Origin: DAOUAT01 sp964551735 | Lineage (GTDB): Bacteria > Chloroflexota > Anaerolineae > CG2-30-64-16 | DNA: 64,000 nt | NCBI GenBank assembly: GCA_964551735.1 | Contig: CAZKEF010000008.1 | Location: forward strand, 1 to 64,000 | Reading direction: 5' to 3' | In this document: positions 50,555 to 57,840 of the stretch, piece by piece | How the letters are laid out: each line of letters starts with the position of its first letter | Position numbering within the stretch: the stretch's first letter is position 1 | Position numbers and translations under genes: made by a program | Notes under the pieces: model-generated | The model's database searches: none | What the model was told of the DNA's origin: nothing | The model's input: only the letters and a program-made list of their open reading frames with translations

Positions 50555-50752
50555 TCAGCACCACCTGTCGTAGCATACGGGGGCGCCGCCCTGCCTGCCC
50601 GGTCCAGTTGAGAGACTTCTGCCAGCAGGCGGGGCGCGCAGCTCAGCCACGAAGCTGGGCCGCGGCAACACGCGTGCAGTGCGCAGGGCAGCGAAGGCCG
50701 CGCTCAGGTCGCTGTCATCGGCTGCCGGTGAGATGAATGTAGCCGTGCTCAT
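50555..50752 (-). CDS. Small hypothetical protein, 65 aa
   Basis: Begins at the ATG at 50752 with GGAGTGAGG upstream; a start seven codons earlier coincides with the ribosome-binding site. The sequence MSTATFISPAADDSDLSAA...RPSFVAELRAPP and a Gly/Arg-rich, Cys-containing end (APVCYDRWC) match no family I know. There is no signal peptide. It sits immediately downstream of the CpaB-like gene. Confidence 0.45.
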   Translation of the reverse strand: MSTATFISPAADDSDLSAAFAALRTARVLPRPSFVAELRAPPAGRSLSTGPGRQGGAPVCYDRWC

Positions 50753-50780
50753 GCAATGCCTCACTCCTTTCATTGTTGGA

Positions 50781-51716
50781 TCAGCGCACCGGCAGGCCTG
50801 ACAGGTCTACGGCCAGGTCCACCAGCTCCGCCAACACCCAGCCGTACCGGTCGCCGGCCACGCAGCAGACCTGCACCCAACGGCCCTCGGCATCCCGGCC
50901 GACCGGCGTGAGCCGACTGCCCGCCGGCAGCGTCGCCAGCACCGGATAGTCCGTCCCCGGCCCGACGCGCGCGTTGAGTCCTTGGGCGGGGCCAGGCTTG
51001 ACCACGGCGACGCCGGGCGTGGGTGTTGAGGTTGAGGTTGAGGTTAAGGTTAAGGTTAAGGTTGGGGTTAAGGTCGGTGTTGCCTCAGCCTCAACCTCAA
51101 CCTCAGCCTCAGCCTCAGCCTCAGCCTCAGCCTCAACCCGTTCCAGCGGCGCCAGGGTCAGGGCGGTATCATCCCGGCCTGACGCCGCCAGCAGCGCCGG
51201 GACCAACGCCTGGCTGCTCTCCAGGGCCACCACCAATTGCCCCTCAGGTTGGCCGGTGATGGCCACCACGCGCAGGCCCGGCCCCACCAGGTGGTCAGCC
51301 TGCCAGACATCCACGCGCTGGCCTGCCAGGAGCAGATCGCCGGGGACGTGCTCCACGCTGACGGTCACGCCGAGCACCACCGCCTGCGCATCGGCCGTGT
51401 AGCGCAGCTCCGCGGCCGGGACGACATACGTGCGCAAGATCGGAACGCTGGGCAGGAGCTCCAGCCGGGCCAACAATCCCACCACCTCACCGGGATCGGC
51501 ATACACCGGCTGAGCAACCGCCCCGCGCGGCAGGTTGGCGACTTCGAGCATGTCGTCCGTAATGGTCGCATACGGCGGGATGGCGGTCCGGGCGACCACC
51601 ACCGGGACAGGCTCAGTCAGGGCTGCCAGCCGGCCCAGGGTGGCGCGCGCCACCAGCAGGGCGACCGCCAGCGCCAGCAGGCCGGCGGCGCCCTGATACA
51701 GGGTGCGTCTAGGCAT
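50781..51716 (-). CDS. CpaB/RcpC-like SAF protein with in-frame repeat linker and SH3 domain
   Basis: 311 aa. Transmembrane anchor about 9-28, SAF domain about 38-105 (VVVARTAIPPYATITDDMLEVANL), a CpaB-like beta domain to about 190, a linker of alternating EA/EV and TL/TS residues (about 195-240) encoded by the hexamer repeat at 51025-51138, and a bacterial SH3-like domain (GLNARVGPGTDYPVLATLPAGS, about 248-300). CpaB proteins help assemble or guide the Tad fibre through the envelope; the SH3 part could bind peptidoglycan. It is the second CpaB homologue of the cluster. ATG after TGAGG. Confidence 0.75.
   Translation of the reverse strand: MPRRTLYQGAAGLLALAVALLVARATLGRLAALTEPVPVVVARTAIPPYATITDDMLEVANLPRGAVAQPVYADPGEVVGLLARLELLPSVPILRTYVVPAAELRYTADAQAVVLGVTVSVEHVPGDLLLAGQRVDVWQADHLVGPGLRVVAITGQPEGQLVVALESSQALVPALLAASGRDDTALTLAPLERVEAEAEAEAEAEVEVEAEATPTLTPTLTLTLTSTSTSTPTPGVAVVKPGPAQGLNARVGPGTDYPVLATLPAGSRLTPVGRDAEGRWVQVCCVAGDRYGWVLAELVDLAVDLSGLPVR
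51025..51138. repeat. In-frame 6-nt inverted-arm repeat inside the CpaB gene
   Basis: Left arm 51025-51072: GTTGAG three times, then GTTAAG/GTTGGG units. The right arm 51083-51138: CCTCAG and CCTCAA units. The arms are complementary. It has the same architecture as the 7-8-nt elements but the unit is 6 nt, which keeps the reading frame. Confidence 0.75.
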
Positions 51717-51755
51717 GGCGCCTCAGAGCGTATTCGGCTGGCCACAGCATGGGCC

Positions 51756-51869
51756 TCACGGCTGGTCCGGCAGCGCCAATGGATCAGGCAGCCCCAGGGG
51801 CGACCCGGCGCGCACTTCCAGCTCGGATTCGTACACGACCGCGGGCGGTTCATAAACTTGCTTGTCCAT
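51756..51869 (-). CDS. 37-aa peptide with AGSPLGLPDPL tail
   Basis: Below the usual ORF cutoff but convincing: GAGGTGGGTG directly upstream of the ATG at 51869, located between the SdrD-like gene (9 nt away) and the CpaB-like gene. The product begins MDKQVYEPPAVVYESELEV, then RAGSPLGLPDPLALPDQP. A Y-x-x-P leader-like half followed by a Pro/Leu/Asp core resembles ribosomally made precursor peptides (the lasso-type leaders share YxxP), but no maturation enzyme is nearby. It could also be a small structural or signalling peptide of the pilus locus. Confidence 0.55.
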   Translation of the reverse strand: MDKQVYEPPAVVYESELEVRAGSPLGLPDPLALPDQP

Positions 51870-51877
51870 CACCCACC

Positions 51878-54478
51878 TCACGGGTTGCGCCGCTGGCGGC
51901 GCTGCTGCTGTTGACGCCGCCGACGCACGAGCAGCATGGCGACGATCGCGGCCAGGGCCGCACCTGCGCCGATCCCGATGGGAGCTGCGCTCGCCTCCGC
52001 CCGAAAGTCGGTGACCGTCACCGAGTTGGGGCCGAAGGCGAACAGGTAGTCCTCCACCTCCCCCTCCGGTGCGGGTCCGGTGGCTGCCAGTCCGCCCCCC
52101 GCGCTTACCCGGAAGCGGCCGTAGATGCTGCGGTTTGTCCCGCCGCCGAAGGTCCCGGCTGGCACGTCGCAGGTCACGCTGTGGATTCCGGTGGCGAATA
52201 CGCCGTCAGGAATCACGCTGCCGGCTGCATCGCGCAGCACGATGGGTTCCAGTCCACTGCCGAAATCCAGCCAGGCCTGCACGACACCCGGGCCATTGGT
52301 GACGGCTATCTCCAGCCGGCAGCCGTCGCCGTTCGCGGCCAGGCCGTCGGTCCAGCCGCCGGCCGGTGAGTTGGGCGCGGGAAGGCGCAGGACGCCGTCG
52401 TCCGCGTCGCCGTCAGCATACTGCCCCGGCTGCGCGCCGGTTTCGGCGGTGACGTTGGCGCCGAGCCGCAGCCCACCGAGCGGGTGCCAAGCCGGCGCAC
52501 CGTCCTCATAGCCCGCCGGCAGGTCGCCGTAGTCGCGCACGGTCGCCACCAGGCCGGCGTCGAGCGTCATATCGAGCTGGGCCGGCACGGCCACGGCCGC
52601 GATCCGGCCGGTGGCCGGGTCGGGGTCACTGTCCTGCGTTGGATCAGCGCCCTGCCCGGCTGGGCTGAAGCCGTAACCCGCGGGTGGGGTGAAGCCGATG
52701 CTGTAGGCCCCTTCCGCCACGCCGAACTCGTACCAGCCCTGGTCGGTGACGGTGGTCGCGAGCACGGCGCCGGAGTCGGCATAGAGCGTCACGGTCACGC
52801 CGGCCAGGCCCGGCTCGCCCGCGTCCTGGAGGCCATCGGCATCGTAGTCGAGCCACACGAAGTCGCCCAGGCTGGCCGGGTCACCCAGCGGCGCCTGGTG
52901 CAGGCCCGCATCGATGGTCGGATCGTGCTGACCCGCGGCCAGAGTGATGTCCCCGGTCCGGCCGGTGGCCGGGTCGGAGTTGCTGTCCAGTGTCAGGTCG
53001 CCGCCCTGGCCGGTCGCGCTGAAGACGTAGCCCTCAGGCGTGCTGAAGCCGACCTGATAGGTCCCTGCAGCCAGGCCGGTGAAGCCGTAGTAGCCGTTGG
53101 CGTCGGAGACGGTGGTGGCCACTACAGCGCTGCTGCCGTCGTAGAGCGTGACCGTCACGCCGACCAGGCCCACTTCTTCATTATTCTGTATGCCGTCCAG
53201 GTTTTCATCGTGCCAGACCCAGTCGCCGAGGCTGGCCGGCGCCGGGGTGGCGGTCGGGGTCGGCGTGGGGATCAGGTTGACGCCGGCGTCCCACGTGAAG
53301 TCGTCGGCCGCGGGCATGGTGATGAGCGGGGTGCGGCCAATCGTGCCTTGGGGCGTAAAGTCGGCGTCGAGTGCATCGTTGCTGCCCTGGTCGACCGGGC
53401 TGAACTGCCAGGCGCTGCCGGCCAATTGCAGCTCGACCCTGTACTGGCCGCCGACCGGCAGGCCGCAGAACTGGTAGCCGCCGTCGCCGGCGCTGATCGT
53501 CGCCGCCAGTACGTCCCCGGCCGGGTCCAGCAGGCGCAGCGTCAACCCCGCCAGCCCGCTCTCGCCGTCGTCCTGGATCCCGTCCCGATCGGCGTCGTGC
53601 CAGACGAAGTCGCCAAGGCAGTAGGTCGTTGGGGTCGGAGTCTGTGTCGCGGTGGCCGTCCGGGTAGGCGTGAAGATCGGCGCCTGCGTAGGCGTGCGCG
53701 TGGGTGTCCGTGTTGGCGTGCGCGTCGGCGTGTTGGTTGGGGAAGCGGTGGCAGTCGGCGTCCAGGTTGGCGTACTGGTGCGGATTGGCGTCGGCGTACT
53801 GGTCGCCGCATTCCCGCAGCACAGCAGGTTCTCGACGCTGCACACCGCCGGATCGCCCAGCACGTTGACGTTGACCCACGATCCCAGGTTGTTCGGCGTG
53901 TAGCGGCAGTCATCCTGGTCTGCATTTCCGCCGACGTCGGTCACCCAGCGCGCATCCCCGAAAGTGTGTGTGCGCGTCTGCTCGCAGCGGTAGATCTCGA
54001 TCTGCCAGTTGTTGGTCGCGTCCGTCACCGCGTTCAATTGCCAGGTTACGGCGCCGCCGGCCGGCACCGTGACCGGACAGCCGTTGTTGGAGCTGCCGCC
54101 GAAGCACTGCGCCCAGCGGCCCCACTTGCTGTCGTAGGCCCAGAAGGTGACCGCCGCGCTGCAGCTGTTGAACAGCTCGATCACGCCGACCTCTGCTGCC
54201 GGCGCCAGGGCTGCCGCGGGCGCGCCCCAGACCGCCGCCAGCGCGCGGTTGCTCAACGCCACTGGCGCCTGACCGGCCGTGCGCGTGCGCACGTAGGCGC
54301 AATCCTCGCCGGCCGGATTGCTGACCCGGTGCACGGCTGGCTGTCGGGCCGCAACTGAGTCTGCGGTGGCCGCGTCAGATGCGGGCGCCGCCGCGGTGGG
54401 GGCCGCGCCGCCGGCCAGCAGTGCGACGAGGAGCAGCAGGCGGCCCAGAAGGCTGCGTAAAGATGGTTGGTGGGTCAT
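51878..54478 (-). CDS. SdrD-like surface protein with three B repeats
   Basis: 866 aa from the second ATG (54478), 8 nt after GGAGGAG. Signal peptide about 1-30. An N-terminal beta domain (ELFNSCSAAVTFWAYDSK) follows, then a Pro/Thr linker (about 230-290), three SdrD B-like calcium-binding repeats (GDFVWHDADRDGIQDDGE; GDWVWHDENLDGIQNNEE; GDFVWLDYDADGLQDAGE, about 291-640), a GEVED-like domain (about 650-820), one transmembrane helix (about 835-855) and an Arg/Gln-rich cytoplasmic end. There is no LPXTG motif, so it is membrane-anchored. In the Tad operon it may be a tip or surface adhesin. Confidence 0.8.
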   Translation of the reverse strand: MTHQPSLRSLLGRLLLLVALLAGGAAPTAAAPASDAATADSVAARQPAVHRVSNPAGEDCAYVRTRTAGQAPVALSNRALAAVWGAPAAALAPAAEVGVIELFNSCSAAVTFWAYDSKWGRWAQCFGGSSNNGCPVTVPAGGAVTWQLNAVTDATNNWQIEIYRCEQTRTHTFGDARWVTDVGGNADQDDCRYTPNNLGSWVNVNVLGDPAVCSVENLLCCGNAATSTPTPIRTSTPTWTPTATASPTNTPTRTPTRTPTRTPTQAPIFTPTRTATATQTPTPTTYCLGDFVWHDADRDGIQDDGESGLAGLTLRLLDPAGDVLAATISAGDGGYQFCGLPVGGQYRVELQLAGSAWQFSPVDQGSNDALDADFTPQGTIGRTPLITMPAADDFTWDAGVNLIPTPTPTATPAPASLGDWVWHDENLDGIQNNEEVGLVGVTVTLYDGSSAVVATTVSDANGYYGFTGLAAGTYQVGFSTPEGYVFSATGQGGDLTLDSNSDPATGRTGDITLAAGQHDPTIDAGLHQAPLGDPASLGDFVWLDYDADGLQDAGEPGLAGVTVTLYADSGAVLATTVTDQGWYEFGVAEGAYSIGFTPPAGYGFSPAGQGADPTQDSDPDPATGRIAAVAVPAQLDMTLDAGLVATVRDYGDLPAGYEDGAPAWHPLGGLRLGANVTAETGAQPGQYADGDADDGVLRLPAPNSPAGGWTDGLAANGDGCRLEIAVTNGPGVVQAWLDFGSGLEPIVLRDAAGSVIPDGVFATGIHSVTCDVPAGTFGGGTNRSIYGRFRVSAGGGLAATGPAPEGEVEDYLFAFGPNSVTVTDFRAEASAAPIGIGAGAALAAIVAMLLVRRRRQQQQRRQRRNP

Positions 54479-54540
54479 GGTCATTCTCCTCCGGAACCAG
54501 GGTTGCTTCCGGGGCCAGCTGGCCCCGGAGGCCGTTTGAC

Positions 54541-54843
54541 TTACGGCCGCAGTCGAGGCCGCGGCAGCGGCGGCAGCTTGAGCGGGGGCGGGCAGACGTA
54601 GGTGACCTGGCCATCCACCAGCATGCGCGCCGGTGCCGGGCAGTCAGGGGTGGCCAGGCGCACGTACTGGCCGCGGATGAAGGCGCCCTGCGGCAAGCTG
54701 CCGGCGGACGCGGTGTGGACCATTGACATGAGGCGGCCGGTGGTCGGGACGGTGCCGGCGGCCAGCGCGGGGGTGATCGACATGGCAAGCAGCAGGACGA
54801 CCAGAATTACCAGGTTTACGACAGACGGTTTAGAACACTTCAT
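54541..54843 (-). CDS. Small secreted protein, 100 aa
   Basis: Signal peptide about 1-29 (NLVILVVLLLAMSITPALA), then a short mature part with two Cys (ATPDCPAP, TYVCPPP) and a Pro/Arg-rich end. ATG after AAAGGGGAG. It begins in the same style (MKCSKPSVV) as the next small secreted protein upstream (MKRSQPFVV), which suggests a duplicated pair of exported small proteins next to the SdrD-like gene. Confidence 0.6.
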   Translation of the reverse strand: MKCSKPSVVNLVILVVLLLAMSITPALAAGTVPTTGRLMSMVHTASAGSLPQGAFIRGQYVRLATPDCPAPARMLVDGQVTYVCPPPLKLPPLPRPRLRP

Positions 54844-54947
54844 AACGCTCCCCTTTCAGGTGAACTGACTGACTCCAATAGGTAAATTGGGTGCTGGATC
54901 GGTAAGCCATCCCTCTTCCACAGCTGCTGCAGTCAGGGCGGTGGGCC

Positions 54948-55220
54948 TTACTGCACGAAAAGCGGCGGCCTCGGGCACGGCTGGCCGGGCCGAGTGACGC
55001 ACACCCCCTGATCCGGGGGATCGATTCGGCTGCGCAGCGGCTGCGGCGCCAGCCAAGCTGGCGCGACACTGGCCGGGCTGTCGGCCGCCGCGCAGATCTG
55101 GGCCGGCCTGCGGCAGGTAGCCTGATGGCTGCTGGCTGCCCTTGCCGGGACGGTCGGCGCCACCAGCAGCAGCAGAATGAGGGCCGTCAGGCCGACAACG
55201 AACGGTTGGGAACGCTTCAT
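54948..55220 (-). CDS. Small secreted Cys/Pro-rich protein, 90 aa
   Basis: Signal peptide about 1-28 (GLTALILLLLVAPTVPARA). The mature part has four Cys (ATCRRPAQIC, GVCVTRPGQPC), which could form two disulfides. ATG after AAAGGAG and overlapping the upstream stop by 4 nt. Related in its first residues to the 100-aa secreted protein. Function unknown. Confidence 0.6.
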   Translation of the reverse strand: MKRSQPFVVGLTALILLLLVAPTVPARAASSHQATCRRPAQICAAADSPASVAPAWLAPQPLRSRIDPPDQGVCVTRPGQPCPRPPLFVQ

Positions 55221-55474
55221 GATTTGCTCCTTTCAGGCAACATGATTGACTCGGTTGGCGCGGTAATAAGTTGGGTCGGTAGGCCACCTCCTTTCACATT
55301 TGTCGCCTCGACTGCCGGGCTGCCAGTAGTCCTTTTCTGGTTGCTCACAACCGGAAAAGCGACACCGACCCGACGCGCGCGGATGCCCAGCATGCGCGCG
55401 CGCATGCGGGCATAGGACTGGCGGGTCAGCCGCGCGCGGGCGGCGGGAGTCAAAGGGAGCTGAACATGATACAT
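55217..55474 (-). CDS. Small basic hypothetical protein, 85 aa
   Basis: Arg-rich N-terminal half (RARLTRQSYARMRARMLGIR) followed by an unremarkable tail. It overlaps the next gene by 4 nt (ATGA), supporting that it is real. GAGGT lies about 10 nt before the ATG. No family is recognised. Confidence 0.45.
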   Translation of the reverse strand: MYHVQLPLTPAARARLTRQSYARMRARMLGIRARRVGVAFPVVSNQKRTTGSPAVEATNVKGGGLPTQLITAPTESIMLPERSKS

Positions 55475-55521
55475 TGCAACCTCACAAGGCGTTCAGGACC
55501 GGCATACTTCCTGTACTCAAC

Positions 55522-56415
55522 TCACAGCGCGTTGAGCACGGGAAGTAGCAGCGGCGCCAGGATCAGGAACAGGAACGGCATGAAGAAGAAGCCCACCGAG
55601 GGCACGGCCAGCCGGCTGTCCAATGCTTCCGCCTCGCGCAGCGCCCGGTCCTTGTATTCCACGATCAGGGTGTGGGCCAGGCCCGACATCAGCTCCGGCC
55701 CGGCCGCACCTGTGCGGGCCGCCATGTCGATCTGGGCCACGAACGCCCGCAGCGCGGGCAGGTCGTAGCGGTCGGCCACGTCGAGCAGCAGGCCAGGCAC
55801 CTTGCCGCGGCCGAAGATGGGCCGCCCCGAGGTGCGCTGCTCGGCCAGGGCGAGCTTCAGAAGGGCAGCCAGTGGGCCCCCCAGCTCGGCCGCGCGTTCC
55901 AGCGCCCGATCCGGGGGATTGCCGGCAGCCATCTCGGCCGCCAGCATGGCCGACAGGTCCGGCAGATTGCTCTGCACCCGGCGGCGCACCTTCTCGGCCG
56001 CGCTGCGCTGGCGCACGAACGGCAGCAGAAAGCCGACGACCGGCGCGGCCAACAGGACCGGCATGCCGCTGGCCAGGAACAGGCCGCACCCGGCCGCAGC
56101 CAGGAGGACCGCCAGGCCAACGGTGGCCGCGCTCGACCAGGGATGGCCTTCCAACAGCAGCCACCGGCGATGGCCCTCCAGCCCTAACAGATTGCGCACG
56201 CCCGGCAGGCGGCGCATGATGGCTGCGCCCAGCCGCTCCAGCGGCGTGTCCACCGCCTCGGTGCGGTAGGCAGCCAAGGCCCGGCCGGGCGTGTTGCCGC
56301 GCGTGACGTCCACGCGCGCCGCGACCGTCATCAGCCAGAGCCCGCCGCACAGGGCCGCCGCCAGGACCAGCGCCTGCTGGAACCCCGGCGCCCGGATGAT
56401 CTCAAGCACGTTCAT
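55522..56415 (-). CDS. tadC: Tad inner-membrane platform protein TadC
   Basis: 297 aa from the ATG at 56415 (AAGGAGAGG upstream). It has the T2SS_F/GspF-like fold: transmembrane helices about 10-30, 90-125 (two) and 265-295, with a cytoplasmic helical domain between (SNLPDLSAMLAAEMAAGNPPDRALERAAE...LALAEQ). TadB and TadC form the membrane base on which TadA acts to drive fibre extension and retraction. It overlaps the upstream small membrane protein gene by 14 nt. Confidence 0.8.
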   Translation of the reverse strand: MNVLEIIRAPGFQQALVLAAALCGGLWLMTVAARVDVTRGNTPGRALAAYRTEAVDTPLERLGAAIMRRLPGVRNLLGLEGHRRWLLLEGHPWSSAATVGLAVLLAAAGCGLFLASGMPVLLAAPVVGFLLPFVRQRSAAEKVRRRVQSNLPDLSAMLAAEMAAGNPPDRALERAAELGGPLAALLKLALAEQRTSGRPIFGRGKVPGLLLDVADRYDLPALRAFVAQIDMAARTGAAGPELMSGLAHTLIVEYKDRALREAEALDSRLAVPSVGFFFMPFLFLILAPLLLPVLNAL

Positions 56416-56779
56416 GTTCCTCTCCTTCGCTTTCCGCTCTGCCCCCCTGCGGCAGACCGAAGACAGCGCCCAGACCGCCCCACAGCGGGGCCATGAGCAG
56501 CAGCGCATCCCAGGCGGCCGGCGCACTGCCGAAGATGGTCGAGAAAGACTGAGCGATCAGCGCTACGACCGCACCGGTGAGGCCGCGCCAGACCCAAGAT
56601 CTCCCTGCCGCGACCAACCAGGCGTCCGCCACAGCGCCGACCACGTACAGGTTGAGCGCTCCGCCCGCCACCACGCAGGCCAGGAAGAGCGGGTCCGCGT
56701 CCGGGACCTGCGTGCCGAGCTTGATGATCACGCTCAACAGCCCGCCGGCCAGGGCGATGATGAGAGTGCGCTCAATCAC
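56402..56779 (-). CDS. Four-helix membrane protein between tadB and tadC
   Basis: 125 aa if it starts at the GTG at 56779 (AAGGGG about 9 nt upstream); a longer reading runs into repeat element 7. Four hydrophobic helices are visible (about 4-22, 30-55, 63-82, 90-110), then a short acidic tail. No family is recognised. Insertion between tadB and tadC is unusual for Tad loci and hints at an added platform subunit. Confidence 0.55.
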   Translation of the reverse strand: MIERTLIIALAGGLLSVIIKLGTQVPDADPLFLACVVAGGALNLYVVGAVADAWLVAAGRSWVWRGLTGAVVALIAQSFSTIFGSAPAAWDALLLMAPLWGGLGAVFGLPQGGRAESEGEEHERA

Positions 56780-56795
56780 TTTGGCTGCCCCTTTT

Positions 56796-56879
56796 CGGTG
56801 ACACGGAGACACGGCGACGCGGCGCTGGGGAGACATTCTCCGCGTCTCCCCATCTCCCCCTCCCCGTGTCTCCACCTCA
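56796..56879. repeat. Inverted-arm short-period repeat element 7 (8-nt units)
   Basis: Left arm 56796-56836: GGTGACAC, GGAGACAC, GGCGACGC. The right arm 56837-56879 is built of TCTCCGCG, TCTCCCCA, TCTCCCCC. Closely related to elements 4 and 5, which lie 21-22 kb away. It fills the gap after tadB. Confidence 0.7.
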
Positions 56880-57755
56880 CCCTTCCAGCGCATCCGCGAT
56901 CATCCCGTTGAGTTGGGTGTAGCCGAAGGCCATCACGCCCAACGCGCCGGCCGCGATCATCTGGCTGGTCGGGTCTGAGTAACCGGACCGGATGACCGGC
57001 GACGACAGCATGATGCCCAGGATCACGGCCATGATCGCCAGCATGGTCAGCACCGCCTGCCGCGCGGCCTCGGCCTTGGAGCCAGCCACGGCGCGCGCCT
57101 CCAGGATCGCGGACAGCTCCTCGGCAGTCGTGGCGAACGCCTTGGTGAAGCCCGCGCCGCCGGTCTCAGCGAGGCGGCGGATCTGGTAGACCGTGAGGCC
57201 CAGCAGGGGCGAGATACGGTTGCCCTCCAGGTGGGCGTTGGCCAGGAACGGCTCGCCCGAGGCGGACCAGCCGGCCAGCAAGCGCTCCAGCCAGGTGCGC
57301 AGCGGCTTACCAGCCAGCAGCGTCGCGGTCACTTCCTCCACCGCCGCGCGCGGGGAGCTGGTGACCAGCAGCATGCCGCCCAAGCGGCTGACGAAGGTCG
57401 GCAGCTCGCCCTCGATGGCGATCCGCGCCTTGCGCGTCTTGCCGCGCAGGAACTCGTCCGCCAGGATGTACGCCAGCGCCGCGCCGCCCACCGCCGGGAC
57501 CAGCGGCATGCCCAGGACCAGCAAGAGAACGAGGACTCCCAGCACGACGCCGAGATACACGTAGCGGCTGTAGGCCGGCTTGACCAGGCCCAGCGCCGAG
57601 TTGATGTCCACCTGGGTCGTGCCCGTGTGCGCAGGCGCCCGGTACGCGGCCAGCGCCTGTCCGGTGCGCGGAGCTAAAGCTATCTGGCGCGCCGTGACGG
57701 CCACCGTAGCTCCCGCCGCCAGGGCGAATAGTGCGATGAGAAGGTATGTGGTCAT
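56877..57755 (-). CDS. tadB: Tad inner-membrane platform protein TadB
   Basis: 292 aa from the ATG at 57755 (AGGAGGA, 5 nt). Second T2SS_F-type protein of the locus: helices about 2-22, 72-108 and 225-290 around a cytoplasmic helical domain (EGELPTFVSRLGGMLLVTSSPRAAVEEV...AFATTAEELSAILEARAVAGSKAEAARQA). It partners TadC and TadA. It lies directly downstream of tadA with only repeat element 8 between. Confidence 0.8.
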   Translation of the reverse strand: MTTYLLIALFALAAGATVAVTARQIALAPRTGQALAAYRAPAHTGTTQVDINSALGLVKPAYSRYVYLGVVLGVLVLLLVLGMPLVPAVGGAALAYILADEFLRGKTRKARIAIEGELPTFVSRLGGMLLVTSSPRAAVEEVTATLLAGKPLRTWLERLLAGWSASGEPFLANAHLEGNRISPLLGLTVYQIRRLAETGGAGFTKAFATTAEELSAILEARAVAGSKAEAARQAVLTMLAIMAVILGIMLSSPVIRSGYSDPTSQMIAAGALGVMAFGYTQLNGMIADALEG

Positions 57756-57763
57756 GTGTCCTC

Positions 57764-57840
57764 CTGAAGGATGAAGGCGGAAGGATGAAGGATGAAGACG
57801 AAAAGACCAAGAGAAAGGCATACTTCATCCTTCATCCTTT
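57764..57840. repeat. Inverted-arm short-period repeat element 8 (7-nt units)
   Basis: Left arm 57764-57800: GAAGGAT, GAAGGCG, GAAGGAT, GAAGGAT. The right arm 57823-57840: CTTCATC, CTTCATC. It fills the tadA-tadB gap. Confidence 0.7.
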
